Positions 8,840 to 18,591 of a stretch of DNA of 64,000 nt are shown piece by piece. The DNA comes from Rhizobacter sp. SG703 (GTDB taxonomy: Bacteria; Pseudomonadota; Gammaproteobacteria; Burkholderiales; Burkholderiaceae_C). The number at the start of each line of letters is the position of its first letter. The first letter of the stretch is position 1. The notes under the pieces were generated by a model. That model was not told the origin of the DNA. It saw nothing but the letters and a program-made list of their open reading frames with translations, and did not search any database. The stretch covers positions 186,001 through 250,000 of the forward strand of contig NZ_JAAZQK010000010.1 in assembly GCF_012275445.1 (NCBI RefSeq). Direction: 5' to 3'. A program made the position numbers and the translations under genes.

Positions 8840-10072
8840 ATGAACCACCGACTCTCGGTCCCGAAGGACAAGCTCAAGTTCGTGCTGCTCGAAGGCATTC
8901 ACGCGTCGGCCGCCGACGTGTTGCGGCGCGACGGCTACTCGCAGGTCGTCACGTCGCCGAAGGCGCTCGCCGGCGACGCACTGCACGCGGCGATCGCCGA
9001 CGCGCACTTCCTCGGCATCCGCTCGCGCACCCAGCTGACGGCCGAGGTGCTGAAGGCCGCGCCGAAGCTCGCGGCCGTCGGCTGCTTCTGCATCGGCACC
9101 AACCAGGTCGACCTGCGCACGGCGATGGACCTGGGCGTGCCGGTCTTCAACGCGCCGTTCTCGAACACCCGCAGCGTGGCCGAGCTGGTGCTGGCCGAGA
9201 TCATCATGCTGATGCGCGGCATCCCGGCGAAGAACGCGATCCTGCACCGCAACGGCTGGACCAAGAGCGCCGAGAACTCGTTCGAGGTGCGCGGCAAGAC
9301 GCTCGGCATCGTCGGCTACGGCCACATCGGTACGCAGATCGGCGTGCTGGCCGAGCAGCTGGGCATGGCGGTTGTATTCCACGACGTCGAGGCCAAGCTG
9401 CCGCTCGGCAACGCACGTGCGCTGGACAGCCTCGACGAGCTGCTGGCCGCCTCCGACGTGGTCACGCTGCACCTGCCGGAGCTGCCGTCGACCAAGGGCC
9501 TGATCGGGCGCGCGCAGATCCGCGCGATGAAGCGCGGCGCGCACCTGATCAATGCGTCGCGCGGCACGGTGGTCGACATCGACGCGCTGGCCGAGGCGCT
9601 GAAAGACGGCCACCTGCTCGGCGCCGCGATCGACGTGTTCCCCGAGGAGCCGCAGGGCAACGACGCGCGCTTCGAATCGCCGCTGGTCGGCATGGACAAC
9701 GTGATCCTGACGCCGCACATCGGCGGCTCGACGCTGGAGGCGCAGGCCAACATCGGCAAGGAGGTCGCGGCCAAGCTGGTGCGGTACAGCAACAACGGAT
9801 CGACCACGTCGGCGGTCAATTTCCCCGAGGTCGCGCTGCCGGAGCACACCGGCCGCAGCCGGCTGCTGCACATCCACCGCAACGTGCCGGGCGTGATGGC
9901 GCGGGTGAACGAGCGGCTGTCGAAGGCCGGCATCAACGTCGCGGCGCAGTACCTGAGTACGCGCGACGAGGTCGGCTACGTCGTGATCGACGTCGACACC
10001 GCGGCGCCGGAGGCGGCGCTGGCCGACCTGGCGTCGCTGCCGGACACGATCCGGTCGCGGCTGTTGTATTGA
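8840..10072 (+). CDS. serA: D-3-phosphoglycerate dehydrogenase with ACT domain
   Basis: Catalyses the first step of serine synthesis, oxidation of 3-phosphoglycerate to 3-phosphohydroxypyruvate with NAD. With ATG 8840 the product is 410 aa, the same length as E. coli SerA. Visible are the Rossmann motif GIVGYGHIGTQIG, the arginine motif NASRGTVVDIDAL, the acid in PEEPQG and the catalytic histidine in TPHIGGST. The C-terminal ACT domain (NVPGVMARVNERLSKAGINV) binds serine for feedback inhibition. It converges on the SugE-type gene with 13 bp between stops. Confidence 0.96.
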   Translation: MNHRLSVPKDKLKFVLLEGIHASAADVLRRDGYSQVVTSPKALAGDALHAAIADAHFLGIRSRTQLTAEVLKAAPKLAAVGCFCIGTNQVDLRTAMDLGVPVFNAPFSNTRSVAELVLAEIIMLMRGIPAKNAILHRNGWTKSAENSFEVRGKTLGIVGYGHIGTQIGVLAEQLGMAVVFHDVEAKLPLGNARALDSLDELLAASDVVTLHLPELPSTKGLIGRAQIRAMKRGAHLINASRGTVVDIDALAEALKDGHLLGAAIDVFPEEPQGNDARFESPLVGMDNVILTPHIGGSTLEAQANIGKEVAAKLVRYSNNGSTTSAVNFPEVALPEHTGRSRLLHIHRNVPGVMARVNERLSKAGINVAAQYLSTRDEVGYVVIDVDTAAPEAALADLASLPDTIRSRLLY

Positions 10073-10085
10073 GCCCCGGCGCGGC

Positions 10086-10406
10086 TCAGGCCGGACTCGC
10101 GAGCTTCAGCCCGACGATGCCGGCCACGATCAGCGCCAGGCTCACGAGCCGTGCGGTGGAGGCCGGTTCGCCGAACAGCACGATGCCGAGGATCGCGGTG
10201 CCGACCGCGCCGACGCCGACCCACACCGCGTAGGCCGTGCCGACCGGCAGCGACTTCATCGCGTAGCCCAGCAGGCACACGCTGATGACCATCGCCGCGA
10301 TGGTGCCGACGCTCGGCCACAGACGCGTGAAGCCGTCGGTGTACTTCAGGCCGATCGCCCAGCCGATTTCGAACAGGCCGGCGGCCACCAGGATGATCCA
10401 GTTCAT
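10086..10406 (-). CDS. sugE: SMR-family exporter, SugE/Gdx guanidinium type
   Basis: Four-helix small multidrug resistance protein, 106 aa, acting as an antiparallel dimer in the inner membrane. The essential glutamate is in [16 protein letters not shown] near residue 13, and the SugE/Gdx signature [20 protein letters not shown] is present; these separate the guanidinium exporters from EmrE-type drug pumps. The upstream 112 bp show no riboswitch that I can identify. The downstream neighbour serA converges on it. Confidence 0.9.
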   Translation of the reverse strand: MNWIILVAAGLFEIGWAIGLKYTDGFTRLWPSVGTIAAMVISVCLLGYAMKSLPVGTAYAVWVGVGAVGTAILGIVLFGEPASTARLVSLALIVAGIVGLKLASPA

Positions 10407-10518
10407 GCGAAGTCCTCGTCGGTGGGGAGCCCGGGTTGTACCAGCGTTGGCGTGTCCGTGACGGGCGATGTGCCGGAGGTGGTAAAACCTCGGCTCTTTC
10501 AACCCATTGGAGATTGGC

Positions 10519-10662
10519 ATGAGCGCCGACAAGGACCGCGGAATTCGCCGTGTGAAGCAAAAGCGTGCGAAGGACGCGAAGAAACAAGAGCGCCTGGTGC
10601 GTGAAGCGGCAGCCCAAGCGGCCACGGCCGCGAAGCCCGCCGGCAAGAAGGCGACCGCCTGA
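10519..10662 (+). CDS. Small basic Lys/Ala-rich protein (47 aa)
   Basis: A short open frame with a good ribosome-binding site (TTGGAG, eight bases before the ATG) and strong third-position G/C bias. The product begins [20 protein letters not shown] and continues as a charged helix, then ends in an Ala/Lys tail ([11 protein letters not shown]). It has no membrane segment. The composition suggests nucleic-acid or ribosome binding, but I do not recognise the family. It is transcribed alone, divergent from sugE and convergent with recX. Confidence 0.65.
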   Translation: MSADKDRGIRRVKQKRAKDAKKQERLVREAAAQAATAAKPAGKKATA

Positions 10663-10721
10663 TCGCGTCCTGAACGGACCGGGGCGACGACGGCCGCGCA
10701 GGCTGACGACCGCTCGCCTGC

Positions 10722-11312
10722 TCAGGCGCCGTCGTCCACGTCGTCCGGTCCCCCGCCCCGGCCCTCACTCCGCACCACGCGGCGGATCACTTCGGCCGAG
10801 AAGCCGCGCTGCGCGAGAAAGCGCTGCTGCTTCGCGCGACCGGCCGGGTCGGTGGCTGCCGCGCCGAACTTGCGCCGCCACACCTCGTGGGCCCGTGCGA
10901 GTTCACTGTCCCGGAGTTTTGCCGCGGTGTCGGCATCGAGCGCGACACCGTGCTGCGCCAGTTCCTGGCGGATGCGCAGGTTGCCGTAGCGGCCCTCGCG
11001 CACATGGACCCGGCTTTCGACGAAGCGCTGCTCACTGAAGTAGCCCTTGTCCTGCAGCCAGGACAATACCTCGTCGACCTGCTGGTCGGCGTCGGCATCG
11101 GCATCGTCTTCGCCAACAGCGTCGGGCGATGCACGCTGAAGCAACGCAGGATCAAGCAGCGCAGGATCAAGCAGCGCAGCGCTCTCCGCGCCCTCGCGCT
11201 GCGTCTTCCGCAGGTGCTGCAGCAGCTTGCGCCGCAGTTCCTGGCGGCTGTGCTCGCGCTGCGACAGCAACTGCACGCCGCGCCCGCGCAGCGACAGCCG
11301 CTGCCGCATCAT
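10722..11312 (-). CDS. recX: Regulatory protein RecX
   Basis: Inhibitor and modulator of RecA filament growth, encoded directly downstream of recA as in many proteobacteria (34-bp gap). The family pattern is visible: [13 protein letters not shown] near the N-terminus, then [22 protein letters not shown] and RQELAQHGV, then RRKFG and a C-terminal [16 protein letters not shown]. The 196-aa length is longer than usual, owing to an inserted linker containing a duplicated LLDPA motif and an Asp/Ala-rich run ([12 protein letters not shown]). Confidence 0.93.
   Translation of the reverse strand: MMRQRLSLRGRGVQLLSQREHSRQELRRKLLQHLRKTQREGAESAALLDPALLDPALLQRASPDAVGEDDADADADQQVDEVLSWLQDKGYFSEQRFVESRVHVREGRYGNLRIRQELAQHGVALDADTAAKLRDSELARAHEVWRRKFGAAATDPAGRAKQQRFLAQRGFSAEVIRRVVRSEGRGGGPDDVDDGA
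11146..11175. repeat. 15-bp tandem duplication inside recX
   Basis: The unit GCAGGATCAAGCAGC occurs twice in perfect tandem, with partial copies on both sides. Fifteen bases keep the frame and give the repeated amino acids LLDPA in RecX. It lies in the linker inserted between the N-terminal RecX helices and the conserved core, where extra length is likely tolerated. Confidence 0.9.
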
Positions 11313-11325
11313 CGACCCGCCGACG

Positions 11326-11346
11326 CCAGCCGCTTACACCAGCCGC

Positions 11347-11351
<5 letters not shown>
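11326..11351. repeat. 13-bp tandem duplication spanning the recA stop codon
   Basis: CCAGCCGCTTAC occurs at 11326-11337 and again at 11339-11350, one base apart. On the coding strand this duplicates the recA stop codon and the following bases in the recA-recX gap. The second copy adds length between the genes without disrupting either. Confidence 0.85.
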
Positions 11352-12474
<1,123 letters not shown>

Positions 12475-12512
12475 GGGGCGATCTCCTTGAGTTGCGCGGA
12501 TTATCGCAAAGG

Positions 12513-12528
12513 CTGGATGTTTGTACAG
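12513..12528 (-). promoter_or_regulatory. LexA (SOS) box of recA
   Basis: On the recA strand the site reads CTGTACAAACATCCAG, which fits CTGT-N8-ACAG with one mismatch in the second half-site. It is 38 bp upstream of the recA start, the usual place for an SOS operator. It is also about 75 bp upstream of the divergent response-regulator gene, though influence there is less likely. Confidence 0.8.
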
Positions 12529-12603
12529 TCTTTTCTGCCGGTCACGGACCCCTCCCTACAATCCCGGCAGCGGCCGAGTTCATGCGCCGCACTGGAGGCA
12601 GCC

Positions 12604-13275
12604 ATGCGGGTGTTGATCGCCGAAGACGACCAGGTGCTGGCCGACGGGCTGCTGCGTTCGCTGCGCAATGGCGGCTATGCGGTCGACCACGTGGCCAGCG
12701 GCACCGAGGCCGACGCCGCGCTGTCGGCCCACGAGTTCGACCTGCTGATCCTCGACCTCGGGCTGCCGAAGCTGCACGGGCTGGAGGTGCTGCGCAAGCT
12801 GCGCGCCCGCGGCTCGGCGGTGCCGGTGCTGATCCTGACCGCGGCCGACAGCGTCGAGCAGCGGGTGCAGGGCCTGGACCTCGGTGCCGACGACTACATG
12901 GCCAAGCCGTTCTCGCTGCAGGAGCTCGAAGCCCGCGTGCGCGCGCTGACGCGGCGCGGCCTGGGCACCGCGTCGAGCGTGATCCGGCACGGCCCGCTGA
13001 CCTTCGACGCGACCGGCCGCGTCGCCTACCTGAACGAGCAGATGGTCGAGCTGTCGGCGCGCGAGCTGAGCCTGCTCGAAGTGCTGCTGCAGCGGGCCGG
13101 CCGGCTGGTCAGCAAGGACCAGCTGGTCGAGCGCTTGTGCGAATGGGGCGAAGAGGTCAGCAACAACGCGATCGAGGTCTACATCCACCGGCTGCGCAAG
13201 AAGATCGAGCAGGGACCGGTGCGGATCGCGACGGTGCGCGGGCTCGGCTACTGCCTGGAAAAGATCGCGGCTTGA
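12604..13275 (+). CDS. OmpR-family response regulator
   Basis: Two-domain transcription factor of 223 aa. The receiver has the acidic pair in AEDDQ, phospho-acceptor Asp51 in LILDLGLP and the conserved lysine K101 in MAKPFS. The C-terminal winged helix includes LSARELSLLEVLLQRAGRLVSK and VEVYIHRLRKKI-like sequence, ending in TVRGLGYCLEK. This matches the QseB/PmrA/TctD group. GGAGG precedes the ATG. The cognate kinase follows, but after a 112-bp palindromic element rather than directly. Confidence 0.95.
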   Translation: MRVLIAEDDQVLADGLLRSLRNGGYAVDHVASGTEADAALSAHEFDLLILDLGLPKLHGLEVLRKLRARGSAVPVLILTAADSVEQRVQGLDLGADDYMAKPFSLQELEARVRALTRRGLGTASSVIRHGPLTFDATGRVAYLNEQMVELSARELSLLEVLLQRAGRLVSKDQLVERLCEWGEEVSNNAIEVYIHRLRKKIEQGPVRIATVRGLGYCLEKIAA

Positions 13276-13387
13276 ACTTGCGAGCACCCTTCCGCCGCGG
13301 TTCGGCGGGCCGAGCGCCGGGCCGCCCCAAGCCGGCCCGCGTCCCCGCGGGGGACCGCCTGGCGTACTCGCCGGGCGAGGGGTCGTC
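13276..13387. repeat. GC-rich palindromic intergenic element between response regulator and kinase
   Basis: The 112 bp are almost pure G and C and contain several dyads, including the palindrome GTCCCCGCGGGGGAC and CTCGCCGGGCGAG. It has no protein-like reading and no start signal of its own. The dyads would fold into strong hairpins in the mRNA, so it may be an inserted repeat that reduces kinase expression relative to the regulator. I recall similar elements between genes in related genomes; copy number here cannot be tested. Confidence 0.55.
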
Positions 13388-14992
13388 ATGAAGGAACAAC
13401 GCTCGCTGTTCGGCGAGATCCTCGACTGGATGCTCGCGCCGCTGCTGCTGCTCTGGCCGATGAGCGTCGTGCTGACCTGGCTGGTCGCGCAGGGCATCGC
13501 CAACAAGCCCTTCGACCGCCAGCTCGGCGAGATGGCGCGCGTGCTGTCGCAGCAGGTGACGGTGCAGGACGCCGGCGGCGGCACGCTGCCGTCGGCCAGC
13601 TTCGCGCTGCCGGCGAGCGCCGCCGAGCTGCTGCACACCGACGAGACCGACACGCTGTACTACCAGGTGCTCGGCCTGGACGGCCAGTACCTGAGCGGCG
13701 ACCGCGCGCTGCCGATGCCCAACGACGAAGAGCGCGCCGCGCCCGGCGTGGTGCGCTACCGCGACGACGAGATCAACCGCGAGCCGGTGCGCATCGCGTA
13801 CGTGCGGATCGGGCTGCCGGCGAGCGCCGCCGGTGCCGCGCCGGCCGGCGTCGAGCCGCCGATCGTGCAGGTGGCCGAGACGCTGGGCAAGCGCTCGCGG
13901 CTGGCCACCGAGATCATCAAGGGCGTGATGCTGCCGCAGTTCGTGATCCTGCCGCTGGCGGTGCTGCTGGTGTGGCTGGCGCTCGCGCGCGGCATCGCGC
14001 CGCTGAACGAGCTGCAGCAGCGCATCCGCCGCCGCGAGAGCCACGACCTGAGCCCGATCGACGAGCGCGACGCGCCGGAAGAGGTGTCGCCGCTGGTGCG
14101 CGCGATCAACGACCTGCTGGCCCGGCTGGACCGCAGCATCGGCGCGCAGAAGCACTTCCTCGCCGACGCCGCGCACCAGCTGAAGACGCCGCTCGCCGGG
14201 TTGCGCACGCAGGCCGAGCTGGCGCAGCGCGAGATCGACGCCGGCCAGCGCGATCCGCAGGCGCTGAAGAAGTCGCTGCAGCAGATCGCGCGCTCGAGCC
14301 AGCGCGCCGCGCGCATGGTCAACCAGCTGCTCGCGATGGCGCGCGCCGAGGACGCCTCGCAGGCGCTGCAGCGCCAGCCGGTCAACCTGGCGCGGCTGGC
14401 GGCCGAGGCGGTGCACGACTTCGTGCCGCGCGCGCTGGAGAAGCGCATCGACCTCGGCTACGAAGGCCCCGATACGGCGTATGCCGCGCGGCGCGGCGCG
14501 GCCGGGCTGTCGGTCTCCGGCCAGCCGGTGCTGCTGCGCGAGCTGATCCGCAACCTGGTCGACAACGCGCTGCAGTACACGCCCGAAGGCGGCACGGTCA
14601 CGGTGCGGGCGGTCGACGACCCGTTCGGCCAGGTGGTGGTGGTGCAGGTCGAGGACTCCGGCCCCGGCATCCCGGCCGGCGAGCGCGACAAGGTGTTCCA
14701 GCCGTTCTACCGCTCGCTGGGCACCAACGTCGACGGCTCCGGGCTCGGGCTCGCGATCGTGCGCGAGATCGCGCAGCAGCACGGCGCCGAGATCACGCTG
14801 GAAGACGCCAACCTGCGGCATCGCCCGGGGCTGAACGACCAGGGCGGCGCGGCATTCGGGCCCGGGGCGCGCTTCACGGTGCGCTTTCCTGTCGAACCCA
14901 CGGCCAGGCCCGCGGCCGGACCCACGACAGAGACGGGCCCGCTGACCGACGGAAACACCAGCGGAAACACGGACGAAGCCCATCCGACTTAG
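13388..14992 (+). CDS. Sensor histidine kinase (TctE/QseC type)
   Basis: Membrane sensor kinase of 534 aa, partner of the response regulator upstream. TM1 is about 16-35, a periplasmic sensing region runs to about 182, and TM2 is about 183-202. A HAMP-like linker follows, then the H-box FLADAAHQLKTPLAG with phospho-acceptor His263, N-box LIRNLVDNALQYTPEGG, and G-boxes DSGPGIPAGE and GSGLGLAIVREIA. The extracytoplasmic part with TDTLYYQVLGLDGQ resembles the 2CSK_N domain of TctE-like kinases, which sense carboxylates, but the ligand is not evident. The end is Thr/Gly-rich. Confidence 0.95.
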   Translation: MKEQRSLFGEILDWMLAPLLLLWPMSVVLTWLVAQGIANKPFDRQLGEMARVLSQQVTVQDAGGGTLPSASFALPASAAELLHTDETDTLYYQVLGLDGQYLSGDRALPMPNDEERAAPGVVRYRDDEINREPVRIAYVRIGLPASAAGAAPAGVEPPIVQVAETLGKRSRLATEIIKGVMLPQFVILPLAVLLVWLALARGIAPLNELQQRIRRRESHDLSPIDERDAPEEVSPLVRAINDLLARLDRSIGAQKHFLADAAHQLKTPLAGLRTQAELAQREIDAGQRDPQALKKSLQQIARSSQRAARMVNQLLAMARAEDASQALQRQPVNLARLAAEAVHDFVPRALEKRIDLGYEGPDTAYAARRGAAGLSVSGQPVLLRELIRNLVDNALQYTPEGGTVTVRAVDDPFGQVVVVQVEDSGPGIPAGERDKVFQPFYRSLGTNVDGSGLGLAIVREIAQQHGAEITLEDANLRHRPGLNDQGGAAFGPGARFTVRFPVEPTARPAAGPTTETGPLTDGNTSGNTDEAHPT

Positions 14993-15023
14993 ACTGCCCC
15001 GGGTTGACCCGAAGGCATTCCGA

Positions 15024-16082
15024 ATGGCAGTCCACGAAGCATCCGCCCCCACCCTGGGCCTCGACCTCGCGCTGCAGGGCGGCGGCTCGCACGGCGCCTT
15101 CACCTGGGGCGTGCTCGACCGGCTGCTCGAAGACGATGGCCTGCACTTCAGCGGCGTCTCCGGCACCAGCGCCGGCGCGCTGAATGCCGCGGTGATGGCC
15201 AGCGGCTACAGGAAGGGCGGGCGCGACGGCGCGCGCGAGGCGCTGACCGAGTTCTGGCGCGACGTCAGCCGCTCCGGCTCGATCTTCTCGCCGTTCTCGG
15301 CAAGCCAGACCCATTCGCTGGGCGACAACTTCAAGCTCGACAAGCTGCCCGGCTACCAGTGGATGAGCTCGTTCTTCCGCTCGTTCAGCCCCTACGAATT
15401 CAACCCGCTGAACCTGAACCCGCTGCGCGACGTGCTGCGCCGCCATGTCGACGAAGACGCGGTGCATGAGAGCGGGCTGCGGCTGTTCATCACCGCGACC
15501 AGCGTGACGACCGGCCAGGCCCGCGTGTTCACCGGCCGCGACATCACGGTCGACGTGCTGCTCGCGTCGGCCTGCCTGCCGTTCCTGTTCCAGGCGGTGC
15601 ACATCGACGGCGAGCCGTACTGGGACGGCGGGTACACCGGCAACCCGGCGATCTACCCGCTGATCTACCAGACCGCGGCACTCGACATCCTGCTGGTGCG
15701 CATCAACCCGCTGGTGCGCGAGGGCACGCCGACGCGCAGCGAGGAGATCATGGACCGGCTCAGCGAGATCACCTTCAACGCGAGCCTGATGTCGGAGATG
15801 CGCGCGATCTCGTTCGTCTCGCGGCTGGTGCGCGAAGGCAAGCTGGACCCGGGGCGCTACAAGGACCTGCGGCTGCACATGGTGGCCGACGACGACGGCC
15901 TCGGGCCCTATGGCGCGAACAGCAAGTTCAACACCGACCGCGCCTTCCTCGACGACCTGTTCGCGCTCGGCCGCGCCGCGGCGACGAACTGGCTGAAGAA
16001 GCACCGTGCCGACATCGGCGTGAAGTCGACGCTCGACGTCGACCGCGAGTTCCTGCGCGGCCCGAAGAAGCACAAGCCGTAG
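15024..16082 (+). CDS. Patatin-like phospholipase
   Basis: Lipid acyl hydrolase of 352 aa with a Ser/Asp dyad. The oxyanion loop LQGGGSHGAF is at 17-26, the nucleophile elbow GTSAG gives Ser49, and the catalytic aspartate is Asp201 in WDGGYTGNP. No signal peptide is seen, so it is cytoplasmic or delivered by another route. It starts 31 bp after the kinase gene and may share its transcript. The TAG stop lies in the first bases of a GTAG..CGGATGCC repeat. Confidence 0.94.
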   Translation: MAVHEASAPTLGLDLALQGGGSHGAFTWGVLDRLLEDDGLHFSGVSGTSAGALNAAVMASGYRKGGRDGAREALTEFWRDVSRSGSIFSPFSASQTHSLGDNFKLDKLPGYQWMSSFFRSFSPYEFNPLNLNPLRDVLRRHVDEDAVHESGLRLFITATSVTTGQARVFTGRDITVDVLLASACLPFLFQAVHIDGEPYWDGGYTGNPAIYPLIYQTAALDILLVRINPLVREGTPTRSEEIMDRLSEITFNASLMSEMRAISFVSRLVREGKLDPGRYKDLRLHMVADDDGLGPYGANSKFNTDRAFLDDLFALGRAAATNWLKKHRADIGVKSTLDVDREFLRGPKKHKP

Positions 16083-16144
16083 CGCGGATGCCCCCGCCGG
16101 GAATCGTCCTTCGCATCGACGGCCCCCCGGATCGGCATCCCGCC
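16079..16144. repeat. REP-like element starting at the patatin stop codon
   Basis: Begins GTAGCGCGGATGCCC, whose TAG is the stop codon of the lipase gene, and ends with CCCCCCGGATCGGCATCC. The two ends are roughly complementary (GGATGCC and GGCATCC), so the element can fold back. Related elements are at 17603-17660 and 62051-62101 in this window. Confidence 0.6.
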
Positions 16145-16211
16145 AACGCAAGCCGCGACAGACTGGGGCAACCGTTTGCGGCGATGATCGCGCTTTCGCG
16201 CCGCCCGCACC

Positions 16212-17606
16212 ATGCCCGCCACCCCGCCCATCGCCCCGCTGCACCGCCCGAGCCTGATCGCGCTGACCTGGCCGCTGCTGGCCGAGCTGGTGCTCGGGCT
16301 GCTGGTCGGCCTGACCGGCCTGTGGCTCGCGTCGAAGCAATCGGACACCGCGTCCGGCGCATTCGCGCTCGCGAACAACGTGCAGGCCTCGTTCTTCCTG
16401 CTGTTCCGCATCATCAGCATGGGCGTCAGCGTGGTGATCACGCAGAACCTGGGGGCCGGAAACCGGCTCGGGGCCGACCAGACCGCGCGCGCCGCGCTCG
16501 GCGCGAGCACCTGGCTCGGACTCGGCGCCGGGCTGGTAGTGGCCGCCTGCGCGAACCCGCTGCTCGCGCTGCTGAACGCGCCGGCCGACGTGCTGCCGAT
16601 CGCCGGGCCCTACCTGCGGGTGCTGGCCGTCGCGCTGGCGCTCGATGCGTTCAACGCCAGCATGTCGTCGGTGATGCGAGCCCACCTGCATGCGCGCGAC
16701 ACGCTGATGAACATGCTGGCGATGCACAGCCTGCACCTGCTGATCTGCACGCCGCTGATGACCGGTTTCGGTCCGGTGCCGGGGCTCGGGCTGCCGGGCT
16801 TCGCGCTCGCGATGGCGCTGAGCCGCGCGTTCGGCGTCGGCTTCCACCTGTGGCTGTGGCAGCGCCGGCTCGACCTGGTGCCGAGCGCGCGCGACTGGTG
16901 GGTGATGCGCTGGCGCCGCCTCGGGCCGGTGCTGCACATCGGGCTGCCGGGCGCGGCCGAGAACGTCGCCTACCGGCTCGCGCTGCTGGTGACGATCGCG
17001 CTGGTCGCGCGCATGGGCGCGGCCGAGCTCGCGATCCACAGCTACACGATGCAGATCATGTACTTCATCCTGGTGTCCGGTCTCGCGATCGGCTTCGCCA
17101 GCGAGATCCTGGTCGGCCACCTGATCGGTGCCGGGCAGCTGCATGCGGCGCACCGGCTGGTGCGCAAGAGCCTGCGCTGGGGGCTGGTGGTGTCGACCAG
17201 CCTCGCGCTGGTCGGCGCACTGACGGCACGCTGGACGATGCAGCTCTTCACGCACGACCCGCACATCATCCAGGCGGCGACGACGCTGCTGTGGATCACG
17301 GTGGTGCTGGAACCGGGGCGCACCTTCAACCTGGTGGTGATCAACGCGCTGCGCGCGACCGGCGACGCGAAGTTCCCGGTGATGGCCGGCGCGGCGTCGA
17401 TGGTGTTCGTGATGGCCGGCGGCGCATGGCTGCTGGGCGTCTACTTCGGGCTCGGGCTGGTCGGCGTGTGGATCGCGTACGCGGCCGACGAATGGCTGCG
17501 CGGGCTGACGATGGCCGCGCGCTGGTACCGGCACGGCTGGGTGCCGTCGGCACGCGCGACGCACCGGCGCGTGGTGCGCCAACGGCACGGCCTGACCGCC
17601 GCGTAG
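16212..17606 (+). CDS. MATE-family efflux transporter
   Basis: Twelve-helix inner-membrane antiporter of 464 aa, a normal length for the MATE (DinF/NorM) superfamily, which exports drugs or metabolites using Na+ or H+ gradients. The two-fold repeat can be recognised: LIALTWPLLAELVLGLLVGL with ITQNLGAGNRLGADQTAR in the first half, and VLHIGLPGAAENVAYRLALL with LVGHLIGAGQLHAAHRLV in the second. ATG 16212 gives an N-terminus directly before helix 1. The stop codon TAG is part of a repeat. Substrate is unknown. Confidence 0.94.
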   Translation: MPATPPIAPLHRPSLIALTWPLLAELVLGLLVGLTGLWLASKQSDTASGAFALANNVQASFFLLFRIISMGVSVVITQNLGAGNRLGADQTARAALGASTWLGLGAGLVVAACANPLLALLNAPADVLPIAGPYLRVLAVALALDAFNASMSSVMRAHLHARDTLMNMLAMHSLHLLICTPLMTGFGPVPGLGLPGFALAMALSRAFGVGFHLWLWQRRLDLVPSARDWWVMRWRRLGPVLHIGLPGAAENVAYRLALLVTIALVARMGAAELAIHSYTMQIMYFILVSGLAIGFASEILVGHLIGAGQLHAAHRLVRKSLRWGLVVSTSLALVGALTARWTMQLFTHDPHIIQAATTLLWITVVLEPGRTFNLVVINALRATGDAKFPVMAGAASMVFVMAGGAWLLGVYFGLGLVGVWIAYAADEWLRGLTMAARWYRHGWVPSARATHRRVVRQRHGLTAA

Positions 17607-17660
17607 GCCGGATGCCGATCCGGGTTCGGCGTCGGCCCGTCCCGGATCGGGGCGGCCCGG
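17603..17660. repeat. REP-like element starting at the MATE stop codon
   Basis: Begins GTAGGCCGGATGCCG, with TAG as the stop codon of the MATE gene, and continues GATCCGGG, so GGATGCCGATCCGGG is the reverse complement of the 3' core of the element at 16079. A second CCCGGATCGGGG follows. It lies between the convergent MATE and AraC genes and may act as a terminator. Confidence 0.55.
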
Positions 17661-17691
17661 CGCCCGGCCCGCTTGACGCCCGGCACGGAGC

Positions 17692-18591
17692 CTACCGCTG
17701 GACGGGCATGCAGAGTTCGCAGACCACGGACCCCTTGCTCGGCAGCGCCTGCTCCACCGGATAGACCTCGAAGAACGGCACGTCGCCGACCACCAGCCCC
17801 GAGGTCGGCAGCCAGTCGTTCAGCAGCTGCCGCCACGCCTGGTGCATCAGCGGACCCGGACCGTCATAAGCCAGGCAGGCGTGCAGCCCGCCGGCCACCC
17901 GCTTGCGCGACACCCGACCGCTGACCGGCTCGTGCCAGTTCGGCGGCAGCACCACGCAGGCATCGAAGCGGCAGCGCGACACCGGCGCGATGTCCGGATC
18001 GTCCAGCCCCATGCCCAGCCGCGGCTGCCCGGCCAGCCCGAGCGCCTCGATGTGCGGCGTGAAGGCGGCCCAGGCCGGCGACACCATCGTGTCGTAGCGG
18101 CCCTGCACCCGCCAGTACAGCACCTCGCGCTCGGGCAGCTGCTTCAGCACCACCGGGTAATGCGGGCCGATCGGTGCCGGCCGCGTGCGCACCATGCGCT
18201 GGCGGCGCTCCCACAACAGCTGCCCGCCGCGCCGCCAGGCGGTCGGCGTCATGCCGAAGTGCTGCTTGAACGCGCGCGAGAACGCCTCGCCCGATTCGAA
18301 ACCGACCGCGAACGCGATCGCCGTGATGCTGTCGCGCGGCGCATGGCGCAGCCGCCCACCGGCCACCTCGAGCCGGCGCCGGCGCACGAAGTCGAGCAGC
18401 GTCTCGCCGGTCCACGCGCGGAACACCCGGTGGAAATGGAAGGGCGAGAACGCCGCCACCTCGGCCAGCGTCTCCAGCCGCAGGTCGTCGGCCAGGTGCG
18501 CATCGATGTGGTCGAGCACGCGGTTCATGCGCCGCAGGTGCGCCTCGGGCGCGTCGGACGCATACGCGGAAGGCTGGCGTCGCGAGGTCAA
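17692..18591 (-). CDS. AraC-family regulator with GyrI-like effector domain
   Basis: The N-terminal third carries two AraC-type HTH motifs (TLAEVAAFSPFHFHRVFRAW and ITAIAFAVGFESGEAFSRAF, then FGMTPTAWRR). The C-terminal half is a GyrI/SOUL-like small-molecule-binding domain (EREVLYWRVQGRYD, ending PFFEVYPVEQ and CELCMPV). This order is that of the Rob/SoxS-related drug-responsive group. TTG 18591 is preferred because it overlaps the stop of the upstream gene (TTGA) and leaves the first helix complete; ATG 18528 is the alternative. It may regulate the neighbouring MATE pump or dehydrogenase, which is inference. Confidence 0.88.
   Translation of the reverse strand: MTSRRQPSAYASDAPEAHLRRMNRVLDHIDAHLADDLRLETLAEVAAFSPFHFHRVFRAWTGETLLDFVRRRRLEVAGGRLRHAPRDSITAIAFAVGFESGEAFSRAFKQHFGMTPTAWRRGGQLLWERRQRMVRTRPAPIGPHYPVVLKQLPEREVLYWRVQGRYDTMVSPAWAAFTPHIEALGLAGQPRLGMGLDDPDIAPVSRCRFDACVVLPPNWHEPVSGRVSRKRVAGGLHACLAYDGPGPLMHQAWRQLLNDWLPTSGLVVGDVPFFEVYPVEQALPSKGSVVCELCMPVQR

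Noticed and set aside
6255-8843. 862-codon plus-strand frame opposite the SUV3-like helicase
   Set aside because: Antisense shadow; the helicase frame carries all motifs of its family.
10407-10518. Possible guanidine riboswitch before the SugE-type exporter
   Set aside because: I looked for the paired ACGR-loop hairpins and other ykkC-type motifs and found no convincing arrangement; only a single GACGA word is present.
14874-17588. Very long open frame (904 codons) on the minus strand across the kinase, patatin and MATE genes
   Set aside because: It is antisense to three well-supported genes, is rich in Arg, His and Gln with no domain pattern, and results from the high GC content that removes stop codons.
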